DNA from: Nematostella vectensis
Lineage: Eukaryota; Cnidaria; Anthozoa; Actiniaria; Edwardsiidae
DNA: 64,000 nucleotides
Direction of reading: 5' to 3'
Assembly: GCF_932526225.1 (NCBI RefSeq)
Contig: NC_064041.1
Coordinates: forward strand, 5,824,046 to 5,888,045
In this document: positions 1 through 12,070 of the stretch, piece after piece
Position numbering within the stretch: the first letter of the stretch is position 1
Layout: each line of letters starts with the position of its first letter
The notes under the pieces: generated by a model
What the model was told of the DNA's origin: nothing
Databases searched by the model: none
Seen by the model: only the letters and a program-made list of their open reading frames with translations
Translations under genes and position numbers: made by a program

Positions 1-167
1 GGGGGTAGGGGGTAGGGGGTGGGAAAGATCCTCTATGCCTCCTTATCCTCACCCCTTCTCCGCCAACTCATTCCATGCTGACCTTGACACCCAGTGTACT
101 TGAGGATGGCAACCAGGAAGAAATAGCAAATTTCCAGATTTTTTGATCCACATGTGGATTAGCATGT

Positions 168-397
168 AATAGGGGACTCGCGCTAAGAGATCACGTGACT
201 GTTGGGTGGCAAACTAGCGTGCGCTCAGCATTTTAGCGGCAAAATAACAGCAACAAAAAGCAAATTATTCAGCGCTTACGTGAAAACCCTTTCAGAAAGG
301 GTTTAATTTCATTTTGAGATTTTTCTTTGTTTGATCATTTTGTTTTGAATTTGCCACCCAAAAAGGTCACATGATCTCTTAGCGCAAGTCCCCTATT
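168..397. mobile_element. MITE-like element with ~49-bp imperfect terminal inverted repeats
   Basis: The sequence starting at 168 (AATAGGGGACTCGCGCTAAG) is repeated as its reverse complement ending at 397, with few mismatches over about 49 bp. The interior has no ORF. This is the structure of a non-autonomous DNA transposon of about 230 bp. The target-site duplication is unclear, possibly GTA on both sides. The family is not recognised. Confidence 0.7.
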
Positions 398-401
398 GTA
401 G

Positions 402-806
402 CCTGACAGGGGCGTACGCAGAATTTTACAAAGTTGCAGTCAAAGCATTCAAAAGCTGGATGAGGGCGTGGCCCGCATCCCCGTGAAGATTTCATAGCTC
501 CCGCTTTTGGGTTAGAAATTGGCGGCAATACGTCAGAATTTATTACATGATCCTCTTCCATCCTTGATCTGAGATAGGAAATCAGTCGTCGCATGGCACT
601 GAACGACATAACAGTATGTTTGGAAATCATCTGTGGACTAAATGATTAAGAAAATTAAAGTTTTTTTTCCTCACCGTATATATAATACTACGTACATGAA
701 AAAGAATGAGTAAACATTTGATTTTTATCCCTCGTTATGCAAATTAGCCGAATTTTTTTGCAGTCCAGTGACTGCAGGCCTATAGGCTGCGTACGCCCCT
801 GCCTGA
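402..806. mobile_element. Non-autonomous hAT-like element with 5-bp TSD (copy 1)
   Basis: The element runs 407-801 and is bounded by the inverted repeat CAGGGGCGTACGCA / TGCGTACGCCCCTG. It is flanked by perfect 5-bp direct repeats CCTGA at 402-406 and 802-806. Termini beginning CAGGGG and a short TSD fit the hAT superfamily, specifically the 5-bp-TSD subgroup. There is no coding capacity. It lies in an AGMO intron just upstream of the exon at 858. Three other elements in this window share the CAGGGG ends and 5-bp TSD, but have a different subterminal sequence. Confidence 0.7.
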
Positions 807-857
807 TGCTTGATCCTAACTTAATTCAGCACTGTTTGCTGTCCTTCATCTCATCAG

Positions 858-3800
858 GTTGTGAGAAGTGTTGGCCCCTTGGAGTACATCTTGAACACAC
901 CAAGTCACCACAGAGTTCATCACGGACGCAACCCATACTGCATTGATAAAAACTATGGTAGTTATGGCCTATGGCCAAGCTCCTGGCTTATGTTTTAGAG
1001 CAATATTTTTTTTTCAACGTTTGTGTATGTTTTGGTATTCTTTATCTGCATGATTTGATACTTTAAAGAATGGATTGAAACTCATTAGTTTAAAGAGGTT
1101 TGTTCGAAATTAATCTAGTGTGCAAGGGTTTATAGCCCCTCCCTCAGATACTTTAATATTGGATAATCCTGAATACCTGTCATCTTCGCGCCTGTAAGGC
1201 ACATAAGGCCTCAATAATCTCGATTGCTTGCAGTTATCTATTTTTATTATTTTTTTTTTTACAAATAATTCTGATTCCTGACATTTTTTTTTATGTAGGT
1301 GGCACATTAATAATATGGGATCGGCTGTTTGGTAGGTACCAGGTTACGATAGTAAAAAAATAAGCGATTCAGGGCTTTTACAAGTCTATTATTGCATAAC
1401 ACACGGATGTATAAACTTCATCCACTCAAAATGTTGGGGGGAGGGGTGGGCAGCAAGGGTCACTGCCCGTCCTCCACCCCTCTAGTGTTATTAACTGCCA
1501 TGTCATGGTCGTCTCTTAATGCTTTTCCTTCCTAACCAGGGACATTTCAAGCAGAAAGGGAAAAGGAGAAGATTGCTTATGGACTTGTACATCCGCTCGC
1601 CAGCTGGAACCCTATCTGGACTCAAGTGAGTCCTGGCCTATTCTGCAGGCAATCCTCGTCTACTCTCGAACTGGGCCGTCCCATTCCCGCTCAACATGTC
1701 ACGTTTACAAGCCACAGGGCTCCCGGGTCTAAATTCTCTCTCTATTTTTTTTTTTTTTTATTTCCCAACACCTAGAGAGCCTTCAGAGCCTGCTTAGGAC
1801 ATCTAAAAAAAAGCGCCGTAGTTAAGAATCGTTATGGCGTACCTTAATTATTGCAAACCATATATTAACACCATTTGTAGCCCCTTGCAAATCAGCCCCA
1901 CCTTTGCTAGCCAGGGAGCGAGCGATGCCTGCCTAAAAACGCCTGCGAGGGAGGCTACAACTTTGCGGGCCAAAAAAAAAAAAAAAAAAAAAAACCATTG
2001 CTGACATAGCAATATGGTGGCGCTTAAGCGCAGAATATTCACCGGCAATTATAGGTAAAGAGAAAAGAATGCCGTTTTTGGCCTCTTTCGATGTGTTAGG
2101 CGTGCTCCTCTAAAAATATTTTCTGCTTCAGAGCCGTAGCAGCCCACGAAAGATATGAGGGTTTGGGGGGAGGAAGTGCACATCCCTATTTTTGAAAATG
2201 GGGGGGGGGGGGGGGGGGGGCACATGCCCCCAGTGCCCCAGTGCAGTATCTGTATTGCAAACCGTGATAAAAACGAGTCATGCATTTTTGTACGTAGGTT
2301 TCCCATTATGCTCATATATGGAACACATTTTGGGCAACTCCTGGTTTAAACAACAAGGTATGGCCTTTTTCTTTGTTTTTAAACTCTTTTCTTTACGTGT
2401 TAACTTTGCTTTATAATAATCAAACCTGTTACCTGTTACCTATCTTCTTTGTGCCTAATGGCGCATGAGGCCTCCACATAATGCTTCCAGTGTGTTCTGT
2501 TTGCAGCACCAGCAGACCTTGCCCCATCCCATGTCCACCCCGCACTGTTCTTTTCTCTCTATACTGTTCTTCGCCAGAACCTAATTAGAATGTCCGCATT
2601 ACAACTTATAGTGAACTTAAAGAAGGCCAATCACGCTGCCATTTTATGCTCCCGCCCAATGGCGAGTCACACAAGCACCCACTTCCATGGGCTAATTCAA
2701 GCGAGTAACCAAGATATTATTAATCAACAGATATCGTCAATAACATGTCAGACTTCATTCGTAGATTGTTATTTTGACGTTTCCTTGGGAATAAACCGCT
2801 GTATTTTAAATGATAAACAATAACAAAGGAGTGGGTGATCGACATTCTTTAAAAAGATGTCTTATTTTCTCCTTCTAGCTTCTCGCAAGCATATGATTTT
2901 AACAATGAACCGCTAACGAGATAATAGCAATTGATATGTCAAATGTTTTGCCTTTATAGCTATCAGTGTTATTCAAAGGTCCCGGATGGACACCTGGTCC
3001 TGGTCATCCTCGTCTCGGTAACCCTGACGACCTCCCAGAGGTGAGTCACGTGATGGCTGTAATTATCGGGAGGGGCCAATTCGCTTGCTGCCTCGTACCA
3101 AGGCGCGCAAGGCGTAATGGGGGAAATCTTCTCTCGATGAGTCATTCCCCTAGCACTCTGCGAAAATTGTGATTATTCTTATAATACATAGCATGTGTAA
3201 TTCAGGGCTAGACATGTCTTAGGCAGGTCGCATACAAACCTCGGGCTTACCGCACATGATATCACACACACACATGATCAAATGAGTCACGTGAAATTTC
3301 CTAGATTCTTAACATTGGAAGTGTCATCTGACTGGACAACATTTTAAGATTAGCTGTTTGTATAGGCGATCTAAGCAAAGCTCTACGCTATGTATTATAA
3401 GAGTGATCACAATTCTAGGAAAGAGCTAACCCAAGTGACAGATTCAATAAGACGCGACGCTACACATGAGCTAATACATCACAAGTGGCCAGATCTAAAT
3501 AACAGACGGTAGATTGGATGTTTAACGAAGCTGTGTTTGTAGGGCTTGAGGGAGGGGTCTTAAAATACGCACACAAAAAAAATCCAAAGCAATGGAATTT
3601 AGCACAGTTATGCTTCAAGGTATAAAGAACGACTTTTGAAATAGATAGATGAAAGCTTTAAAGGGTCCAACTCACCCTGCCCACAATGCATTTCTTTGTT
3701 TTTGTTTCATCATGGATTTGTTTCATCAAGTCCAAAAAATGCACGTGGATAGAAATTTTTACACACTTGAAAGAAATATTAAATTATTTCTCATTTTCTC

Positions 3801-4235
3801 AAAAGTTTTGAATTTCGATGCCATTAAAAATGGCCGCCATCGCAACGCATTATGGGAAGGGTGAGTTGGACCCTTTAAGCCAAAAAACACGATCTACATA
3901 GAAAATAATGCCAACGCTCTTCTATTAACATCTTTACATGTAATGGTCCGACCTTGCACAGCCTTAAGTTTACTCTTTCCCTTTGTTCCAAAACACAGAT
4001 TGAGTACCCTATTGTGAAGTATGACAGCTCTCCTGGTCTCATAAAGACACTGTACTTTGTCCTGCATGGGCTTGTATTCATGATCGCCTATCAGAATATC
4101 GTCGTTAACTCGACAGTAAGTTTGTATGCAGTAGATATCAATGTAAGGAACATAGTGACAGTGACGGATCAAAGGGGGGTGGTGTTCGGGCAGAAGGAGG
4201 GCTTTAGGCAGTGCAACACTCCTTCAGACGTTTGT

Positions 4236-4269
<34 letters not shown>

Positions 4270-6509
4270 GTTGCGTCGTACTAAATGCTAATGTTCTGTA
4301 TTGCTAGGTTTTAGGTCCGGTTCGAGTCTGGGCGGTGGTTCTGTTTATGCTTTTGACACTCACCTCACTTGGGGCAACTTTCGATAACACGTAAGTGGTA
4401 TAGGGCAAACCATCAATGCGTCCGGTTGATTTTGTTCTTATTATATCCTTTTATTTAATGCAAAAGAATGGGACACGAGGTCACTTATAAGCTAAGCTAC
4501 ATAGATCAGAGGCTGAAAGTCCGCTTAAACAAGGACCCGCAAGAAACCCAAACTCAACTTTTGAAGCGCTTTTCTTCTCGTTTGCTCGGTTTAGATTTCT
4601 CTTTTGATTACCGAAAACGAATAACCCACCAAAAGAGCAGAAATGTGCAGTAAAAATTAGTTCAAATTATTACCGATAACACAACTAAAAAGTCTTACTA
4701 CCGACGCAATGTTACGCCGTGTGGTCATCATGCAGTTTGAATTTTATTCAGCCGCAAGAGGGCGGAGCTAAGCCCTTTTATAGCTCGAGTCCTTGTTTAA
4801 CCATCCCCTGTTCTCTGCCTTTCTTGCTCTTCCCCCTTCTCTTGTTCCGGTTTCCAGGGTAAGACGACATGATCAGCAGCATGATTACGAATACAGTAGA
4901 CATACAGTTGTAATCACATAGCCTTCAGGCGTCTCTAGTGTTTTGGGTCTTTTATTGGGAAAAGGGGCTTTTACCGATTTCGGACTTCAATTTTAAACCA
5001 TTTTTTTGTATGATCAAATTTTATGCACATTTTAGTTACTAAAGCATCTATGACCTTGATTGTGCCTGTAGATGGTACGCGCGACATCTGGAACTAGGCC
5101 GGTGTATCCTCTTCCTGACTATTAGTCATGTGCTTATGGTGTACAAGGTAGAGCGTGGAGGTAAGAGTGTTGGTCGTACCACATAACGCATCCAGAAGAG
5201 AAAGCCTGCGGAACGGATCTCTGTTGTTTTTGGTTAAAAGCGGGTATTCGTACCATGGCACCTGGGGAGAAGGGGGACATAAAAGGGGGATAATGGTTGT
5301 AATATGGGTAGAGGTAGGTGGCAGGGGTGAGGGCGGGAGGGTCATTGAGCGTGGAGGTAAGAGTGTTGGTCGTACCACATAACGCATCCAGAAGAGAAAG
5401 CCTGCGGAACGGATCTCTGTTGTTTTGTGCCTTTTTTATAGAATCTAAACGGAAGTGCTTCTCTAGAGCAAAGCAAGTAGATTTCCTTTCCTGTACTCAA
5501 CACAAGCGATACGGTCGCCACGCTAAAACCAAATATCACACTCATTATCTTATTTCTACTACCACAAAAATAAAGTCAAAAGCCTTTTCTTTAGGTAGCA
5601 CTAGCTTACTCAAACCAACCGTTTGTCACATTCTTCACATTAATCAAGAACCCGCGGTATGAATGCGCAGACCTGGTCCAAGTCGTCATTCCCGCTGCTA
5701 GACCACGTCAAGTGCAAAACTCCATAAATATCGAAAAAGCAGAGCCGTAGATTAACTTTGATCTTTCAAGTTGAAAATAATGCTCTGTATACACAAGGCA
5801 ATAACGGCGTACTTCTTGGGAATGGTTTTCTACGGCAACAACGACAAAAAATGTGATGTTGAAGACATCGTTTCGAAATTGTTCATATCTCTTTTGCTTC
5901 TTTTTGTGGAGCTCTGCACTCGACAAAGTGTACGACTGCTAGGACCGTTCAAACAGCGCCGACATCAGCCAGCATCGCTGGCGCTTTTTGAGGAACACCC
6001 CGCGTGTTCAAACACCAGCATTGCTGGACCATCTCACCGCCACTGTCTCTCCATACATTCTGTCGCTGTTTGCACGGGGCGATCACGAAACAAACGCAAC
6101 TGGAAACTCTATCCCTGCAAAAGGACTATTCTTGCTGTACTCATTAAACTTAAGAAGTTTTAACAGTACAGAAGTTTAAAAACTTCTCATTAGCAGATTG
6201 CTCATTCGCTTCTCCTCTCGTAGTTCGACGCTCCTATTGTTTTCCTCCCATTTAGCCTCGGCGTGCTCTTGAGCGCGCCCCATCCCAATCTTAGTGTTCC
6301 CCGCTATCCTTGGGTTCGCCAGGTCTCCGTCCAAAAACAATGAGGCTGGTGAGAATATATTACTAAAGTCTTTTTAATCGCCCTTGCTTGTTGTTGTAGC
6401 TTTTCCAGCTCCAACTGTGGATGTTGTACACAAGATTTATATCGCCTCGGCGGTGGTCTGTGCCATGGATCTTATCACTCCAAACCCCAAGGAGATCAAA
6501 ACAGACTAA
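858..6509 (+). CDS. AGMO: Alkylglycerol monooxygenase, 3' portion (nine exons)
   Basis: AGMO is an ER-membrane, tetrahydrobiopterin-dependent di-iron enzyme that cleaves ether lipids. Nine consecutive exons of its C-terminal half are readable: 858-957, 1299-1331, 1540-1625, 2298-2357, 2960-3040, 3999-4115, 4308-4390, 5072-5160 and 6400-6509 (stop 6507-6509). All junctions are in phase and give 252 codons plus stop. The first exon carries the histidine box [10 protein letters not shown]. Later exons encode [23 protein letters not shown] and PRLG, all typical of AGMO, and then hydrophobic membrane segments from 3999 onward. One exon is only 33 bp. The N-terminal exons, including the other His boxes, lie before the window. 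The last intron contains a duplicated donor region (5151-5426). I am confident of the family. The position of the 5072 exon's donor at 5160 is chosen for phase. Confidence 0.92.
2190..2222. repeat. Poly-G tract
   Basis: A run of about 20 G lies in an AGMO intron. It is one of more than a dozen long G or C homopolymers in this window. Confidence 0.8.
2615..2860. repeat. Dispersed repeat family, copy in AGMO intron
   Basis: This stretch is clearly related, in the same orientation, to 44755-44990. Shared blocks include GGCCAATCACG, CAGACTTCATTCGTAGATTG and AACAAAGGAGTGG. Shorter relatives occur in introns near 18020-18120 and 23940-24125 (the 'CCATCGGC(C/T)GATTTGGG' core). No coding capacity is seen. 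It is probably a non-autonomous transposon family. Confidence 0.6.
3195..3377 (+). repeat. Dispersed repeat, inverted relative to 7283-7470
   Basis: This segment matches the reverse complement of 7283-7470 over most of its length. Shared blocks include GGCAGGTCGCATAC, CAAATGAGTCACGTGAA and TTTTAAGATTAGCTGTTTGT. The two copies bracket the last four exons of AGMO in inverted orientation. Confidence 0.7.
4229..4275 (+). repeat. (TTG)n microsatellite
   Basis: About 15 TTG/TCG units lie immediately upstream of the AGMO exon at 4308, within the region that would serve as its pyrimidine tract. Confidence 0.85.
5151..5426 (+). repeat. 80-bp direct repeat containing the AGMO exon-8 splice donor
   Basis: Positions 5151-5230 and 5347-5426 are identical 80-bp copies separated by 116 bp. 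Each begins with the last ten exonic bases and the donor (GAGCGTGGAG followed by GTAAGAG). Only the first copy is attached to the rest of the exon. Confidence 0.9.
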
Positions 6510-8415
6510 CTGGGCTTACTGTATTAAATGTGTAGTTCCAGAAAATATCCATACCCCTCCCTATTGAGTTGGTTGGAGGTATGATCCCTACCCCTTTGGA
6601 ATTTCCAACCCCCTGGAAAAAAATAAATACAGTAACTGTTAAGGAAAAAGGGCATTTTACACCCCCTCCCCTCTGAAAATTCCTGGGCGTTTGAATCCCC
6701 CACCCCCCGGAATTTCCAATCCCCTCAATGGGGCCATATGAAGAAACCGTTGTTGTTTTAGGGGTCTGGTACCGAGGAATATTGGTTTCTTTTCAGATAC
6801 TTTCTCCATTGACCAAAGATGGTCACTGTTTGTATCTTCTGATTACAAGTCAAAAAGTTTTCGAAGCACCTGCGGTACGGTAACCTTAAAAATGTCAAGA
6901 ATCATTCATTTTTTCCAAATAAGGAATTTATGTGACCGCGTTTGGCAAAAACGAGTGGGGTATGGGTATTTTGTGGAACTACCACAATGCAAAACTAATA
7001 ACGCCTTATTTCACTTGGGTTTCACGCTATTCAGTTTTTTTATACAGAGAGATATTTGAATGGTGAATATAAAATTATATAAAAATTGTATAGTAAGTTG
7101 TATAGTAAATTTAAAAAATATTTTTATTAGTGCGCGAACATTATCAGGAAAACACGTATAAAAGGGTGATAAGGATCAACATAATGTTGAATGATGCTGC
7201 ATTTTGGGCCAACATTGCTGCGTGGTTTTCCAACAATGTTAACAATGGTTTAAAAAAGTTTAGATCAATGACACATTGAAATTCACTGCCTATACAAACA
7301 GCTAATCTTAAAATGTTGTCAATCAGACGACACTTTCAATGTTAATAATCTAAAAAAAAATTCACGTGACTCATTTGACCATGTGTGTAATATCATGTGC
7401 GGGAAGGCCGATTTAGACAGCACGATTTAGTCGTATGCGACCTGCCTACGACATGTCGTAGCCCAGACTTACACGCTACGACTTTTGTAGTCGAACATAG
7501 TAGAGGAGTCTTAGGCTGATTTAAACTCTACGACTCGAGCTGTAGAGGTGTCCTTATAACAAAATCGTGCTGTTTTGGTAAGTGGAGTCCATTTCTAATA
7601 TTGTCAATGTTATTTTATATGGATAACCTTTTCAAGATCCGTTGTATATACCAATCACAACGATAATTTTAATCATCTGTAAACCAATATATGTTTTTTC
7701 AAGGTTGCTCATATTCTATAATAAAGTTTGACAATCTCTGTCGCGTTCACGATCTCGTGTTGTCTTTGTTGTGATTAATTGATGAAGACAGCTGCTTATG
7801 TGTAATTTTTTCGACGGAAATGACGTTTAGATGTTCCTATATATACCTCCCCCCCCTTCTTAATGAAGACAAATAATTCGGCTGGGGGCGGTAGAAAAAA
7901 AAAATGAGGGCTGTTAACGACAAATCATGTGCTCATTGAGGTAATTTTAATCAATAAATTAGTACAGCTCTAGTAATAATAAATAGCACAGCTCCAGTAA
8001 TAATAAATAGAACATCTCTTTAAAGCCGCATTGTCACCAGTTTACTTCCGGAGGTCCGACGAAAACCTCAAACGTTAAAAGACAAAAGAATCTATTAGAA
8101 TACAAGATATTTTACAGGCCATCCGCTCTAAATTAACAATCATACCCTCAAAGAAAGTTCCAATAGACACACTGCTCTCAATATTTTGAAATATTTTTTG
8201 AGTTTTCCGTTAAAAATCATCGGAGATTGTTACGTAGTCGACCGGAAGTAAACTGGTGAGAATGCGATTACTTAATGCAAAGCACGTGGTGATTGCTCCA
8301 GTGACGCTGTGGTTGTGCGCAGATCGTGGCACGTAATTGGACATTGCAGTCATGTGGGCGCGGCACAATCAGTCACGTGATGCTGTTGAGATCCTGTAGC
8401 GTAATGGCGTACCAA
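6510..8415. other. Intergenic spacer between convergent AGMO and SET genes
   Basis: I see no gene here. It holds a GC-rich repeat at about 6533-6735 that is related to 20852-21008, the inverted partner of the 3195-3377 repeat (7283-7470), and a MITE at 8027-8266. The remainder is AT-rich unique sequence. Confidence 0.6.
8027..8266. mobile_element. MITE with ~24-bp terminal inverted repeats
   Basis: The ends CGCATTGTCACCAGTTTACT at 8027 and the matching reverse complement ending at 8266 form near-perfect inverted repeats extending through CTTCCGG. The element is about 240 bp with no ORF. Confidence 0.75.
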
Positions 8416-10177
8416 TCAGAGCTCATCGCCGCTCAGGCATTTACGTTTAGTCTCCACTGCGCTTGCGCTAGTGACATCCAGCGCATGCGTAACAAGCTTT
8501 TTGAAACGCAGTCTGTAAGCCGTTGCTATGCTAGCCCGACGTGACTGCTTGCCTTTCTTAAGAAAGGCTTCGTCGTCTGTAATACTCGTCGGCATTCCCC
8601 TGAGCTCCTCGCTCAGATGAACCGAAAGTGTGTTGAGTGCAACCACCTCCGATTTACATGAGAAGTATTTGTGGGACTTGTGGTATAGCATGGGACTTTT
8701 AATAGCAATCTTGGCGGCTGCGAGTGAGGTCTCGTCTTTCCTTATTATATCCAGTAACTCTCTAGCCTCTTGACCCGTCAGACTTTCGAGACGGAAGTAA
8801 GGCAGTGCGACTGACTTGAACGTGAATCGATCCGAGTACCTTATCTTGTGTTTGATGCTTAGTCTCTCTGCAAGCTCTCGCGTCGCGATCATACCATGAC
8901 GCGGAAGATTGGTGACAAATTTGCTGCCCTTTGTGGAGAACACGCCGTGATCCATGAGGACTTGGGTGGAGTCGCCTGCCGGGCTCAGGTTGTTGTAAAT
9001 AGCGTCACCGTGCTCAATTTCTTTATTTGCATAACGGTACCTCAAGGCTCCGGTCTTGGACCACCAGGTGCTCGGTACTGTTGGGTCGTAAGGAAAAAGG
9101 TCTCGTCCCTTTGATAATAAAGAAATGAATAAATAAATTATTAAAGAAAGAGAGGGGGGAAGGGAGAGACGAAGAAAATCTTGCTATATGTCGCTATAGG
9201 AAGAGACTGGTTTTTATGCTTGACGGCTTATTGCGAAGATACTTTTTGTGAACCTTTCTTTCAAAGCTGCCTGGGGTAATATGTTATGCTACACAAGTGC
9301 ACAGTAAAATAAGTCTTAGCACACCATTTGTCATAAAAAGCTAAGATTCAGGCCTTAGCTATCGTGTGGATAATGGGCGCCAACATGCTAACTGAAATAT
9401 ATGCACTTGTTACTCAGACGTTTTGTAAAATAAATGCAGCCTTTTTAGTTGAGTACGAGACTATCAGAAGTGGTCACCATTTGTGTATTTAATCAATTTT
9501 CCCATTTAAAAAGGTGTAAAATAAAGAAAAAAATAAATATTTATTCCATGTTCTCAGCACATGAAGGACGAATCATTTGTTTTAAATGTTCACTAACAAA
9601 AAATGAAAATAACCCTTGGGTGATTATAAAATTAGAAGAGACCTAAAATATCACTGAACTATGATCTACTTACAGGAATTAGTGCCCTGGTCTGCGAGCC
9701 TTTGGCATCTGTGATATTAAAACTCCGTGACTGAATCACACACATGGCGTTTTGCTACAACATAAACACTATATAAGTAGGGCATATGACTCCTAGATTT
9801 AGCCTCTAAGTGAGAAACATACACAGGCCCGTAGCCAGGGGGTGTAAGAAAAACCACCCCACTTGACTGGAAGGTCCGCTCTAATAAAGGAAAATTGAGT
9901 AAGGAGGGTGGATATCCACCTCCCTTTTTGAGTAAAAAAATAGAAAAGTGACTTTGTTTGAAGAAAATAAATGTCTGAGGGACTTTGCTGACACAACAAA
10001 TCCAATTCTGCATGAAGTATTATAAGATCTATGTAGTGACCTACCAAGAACCACTTGGTCAATTATATGCTGTCTTTTCGGCCATTATCCACCCCCATTT
10101 TGAAATCCTGGATCCGCCCCTGAACTGCTAGCTAGGAGAGCTTCCTTAGTGAAAATGGTCCACTAAATGCAGTAAAC

Positions 10178-10210
<33 letters not shown>

Positions 10211-11693
10211 CTGCTCAAAATCCTGGCTACGGATTGATTGTGGGAAACAGAGCCATATCTTCACCCAATGTGATATAAAGGCTCTCCTGGATTCAACTAG
10301 AAAAGTGTTTAGTGATAGCTGGAGTAAGGAGGGGGGGGGGGGGGGGGTTAGGGGATGAGTGATGCTTCTACCAGTTGATCCGTTGTTAGCCCATCAGGAA
10401 ACATGCCACCCTGCTCCAGCTTTGGAATAATGTTGGAAACCAGCATCTTGACCTCGAGTCCCCATTTCTGTGCCCTATTCTTTAATGCTGCACTTTGAAG
10501 CTCTTCTAACTCTTTGTCAGTCCACTGCCATAGCAAATCACACCTAACAAACAGAAGCAGGAATTGCTTTATTAGCAGTGTGTGAGCAAACAGCTTGTAT
10601 AAATGTCAAAACAAACAAGTGGTTGTGACTATGATTATTCCAGAAATAATTGAGTACCACTCAGCCCACCCCCCCCCCAAAAAAAAAAAAAAAAAAAACT
10701 GCCTCTAAGGCAAGAGCATCATAATTAATGTGGTTTGTAAAGAGGGTTATCAATATACAGCTTATTTAAAAAAATATCAGAGTGCAAACAGGGGATGGCA
10801 AATTGTAGTTCTGTGGCTGAAAGGCACTTATACATGTAGCTACTATTTGTAAGTGAAGGGTTGGGGCACCATCAACAGACAGATCCAGACATCCAAAATA
10901 AGAGTTGTTAGCAAATAAGAAAATTGACATGAAAGGGTGAGATCAAAGGAATGTACAAGAAACACATAAAAACGGAGGGAAGAGGTTTGGTTAGCCACCA
11001 AAGACAGCCCTCTTAATCTGCCCTCCACAACCATATCCTCACCTAGAATTACGCATCAGCAAATTAAAGTACGGCGTCCACTCCTGGTCCTTGGTCTGTA
11101 TTCCATATAACACATACAATGTCAGCATTGCAACTCGCATGACTGCCTGGCGCGTCATGTCAGACTCCTTGGATATTCTCTCCTCAATTAATGACACCAT
11201 ATCAAGACTAGGGCCCAATGATGACCTGTCAATGCAAATTAACTTCACAATATGCAAGGTATCTCGCCAACAATTTTTTGGGGATTTTATCCAAGTTGAA
11301 TGTGATAATTATTGACTGTTATTAAGTCATGAAAAACCTTGCTAAACAACAAAGACCCAACAAGCCAAACTTTCACCAATCTTAACAAATAATATGGAAA
11401 TTACAATGATAAAATCACATTAATCGTCACCTCTCGACAATCGCTGGTGTGACAATTATCGATTCGGGCACCATAAAAATAGACTCGCGATCGTGGATTC
11501 TACGGTCAGCCATAACCATCGTCTTCGCTCCTTCGGGCCTATTATCAAGGATAAAATGACAACGGCACTTGCTACCATGTGCTTCAAGCCAGTCGGTAAA
11601 CTCCTTCAAGATCTGATCTCCCTTCACGTTCTCAGATAGAACCAAACAAAACACAAAGAAAAAGAACAATCGAATGTATCTTCCGTGAAACAT
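8416..11693 (-). CDS. SET-domain (RuBisCO LSMT/SETD3-like) protein with signal peptide and degenerate active site
   Basis: Five exons, all in phase, encode 463 aa: 11431-11693, 11043-11225, 10372-10543, 9674-9754 and 8416-9108. The layout matches SET proteins of the SETD3/SETD4/LSMT group: a split SET domain (WTDKELEELQ, SRSFNITDAKGSQTRALIP) followed by a C-terminal substrate-binding-like helical domain in the last exon. Two things are odd. The N-terminus (MFHGRYIRLFFFFVFCLVLS) looks like a signal peptide, which is unusual for this group. The SAM and catalytic motifs are also eroded: the position of the family's ADMxNH reads RDLFPY (PY at 9088-9093), the tyrosine region INYG reads YNNLSP, and no GxG is seen near GAKTMVMADRRI. 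It may be a secreted or ER-luminal pseudoenzyme. The fold assignment is fairly secure; loss of activity is inference. Confidence 0.75.
9829..10232. mobile_element. Composite transposon debris in SET-gene intron
   Basis: The short inverted ends CCGTAGCCAGG (9829) and CCTGGCTACGG (ending 10232) bound about 400 bp. Inside are a hAT-like right end (GGATCCGCCCCTG near 10121) and a run of about 29 C (10181-10209). A poly-G run also follows at 10330-10347. There is no intact ORF. Confidence 0.5.
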
Positions 11694-12070
11694 TATTGGA
11701 AAAGAAAGCCTACTCTATGACGATAAGTTCGATAAATAAAAACAAAATCGGCAGATAAGTAATTATAACCAGGAAATATATAGTTTAAAGTAAATTCACA
11801 ACCACTAGATTATCGATCAATATGGCATAAAAAATTAAAGAGTCGTGAGCTATGTCACAAGTTGTTACTATTGAATGAAAGAATAGCCTTTTCTGCTAGG
11901 CGTTACTTGTCTTGACCGATAGAGCTTGAGAAGAGAATGCGAGAGTCTGGGGCCAAGTGTCTGTTGCCTAGTAAACAAAATGGCTTCGTTTGTCCGAGAT
12001 CATCAGTTCTCGAATGAAAAATGATTGCTTTTTATTGGTTTTAAAATCACCAAAGCGTGCTACCACTGTT
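11694..12070. promoter_or_regulatory. Candidate bidirectional promoter (SET gene / TPR-CHAT gene)
   Basis: The start codons of the minus-strand SET gene (11693) and the plus-strand TPR/CHAT gene (12071) are only 377 bp apart and face away from each other. An ATTGG (inverted CCAAT) box lies at 12034-12038. No TATA element was identified with confidence. Confidence 0.45.

Noticed and set aside
5771-6163. 130-aa plus-strand frame between the last two AGMO exons
   Set aside because: It lies in an intron, has no similarity I recognise and no splice signals in phase with AGMO.
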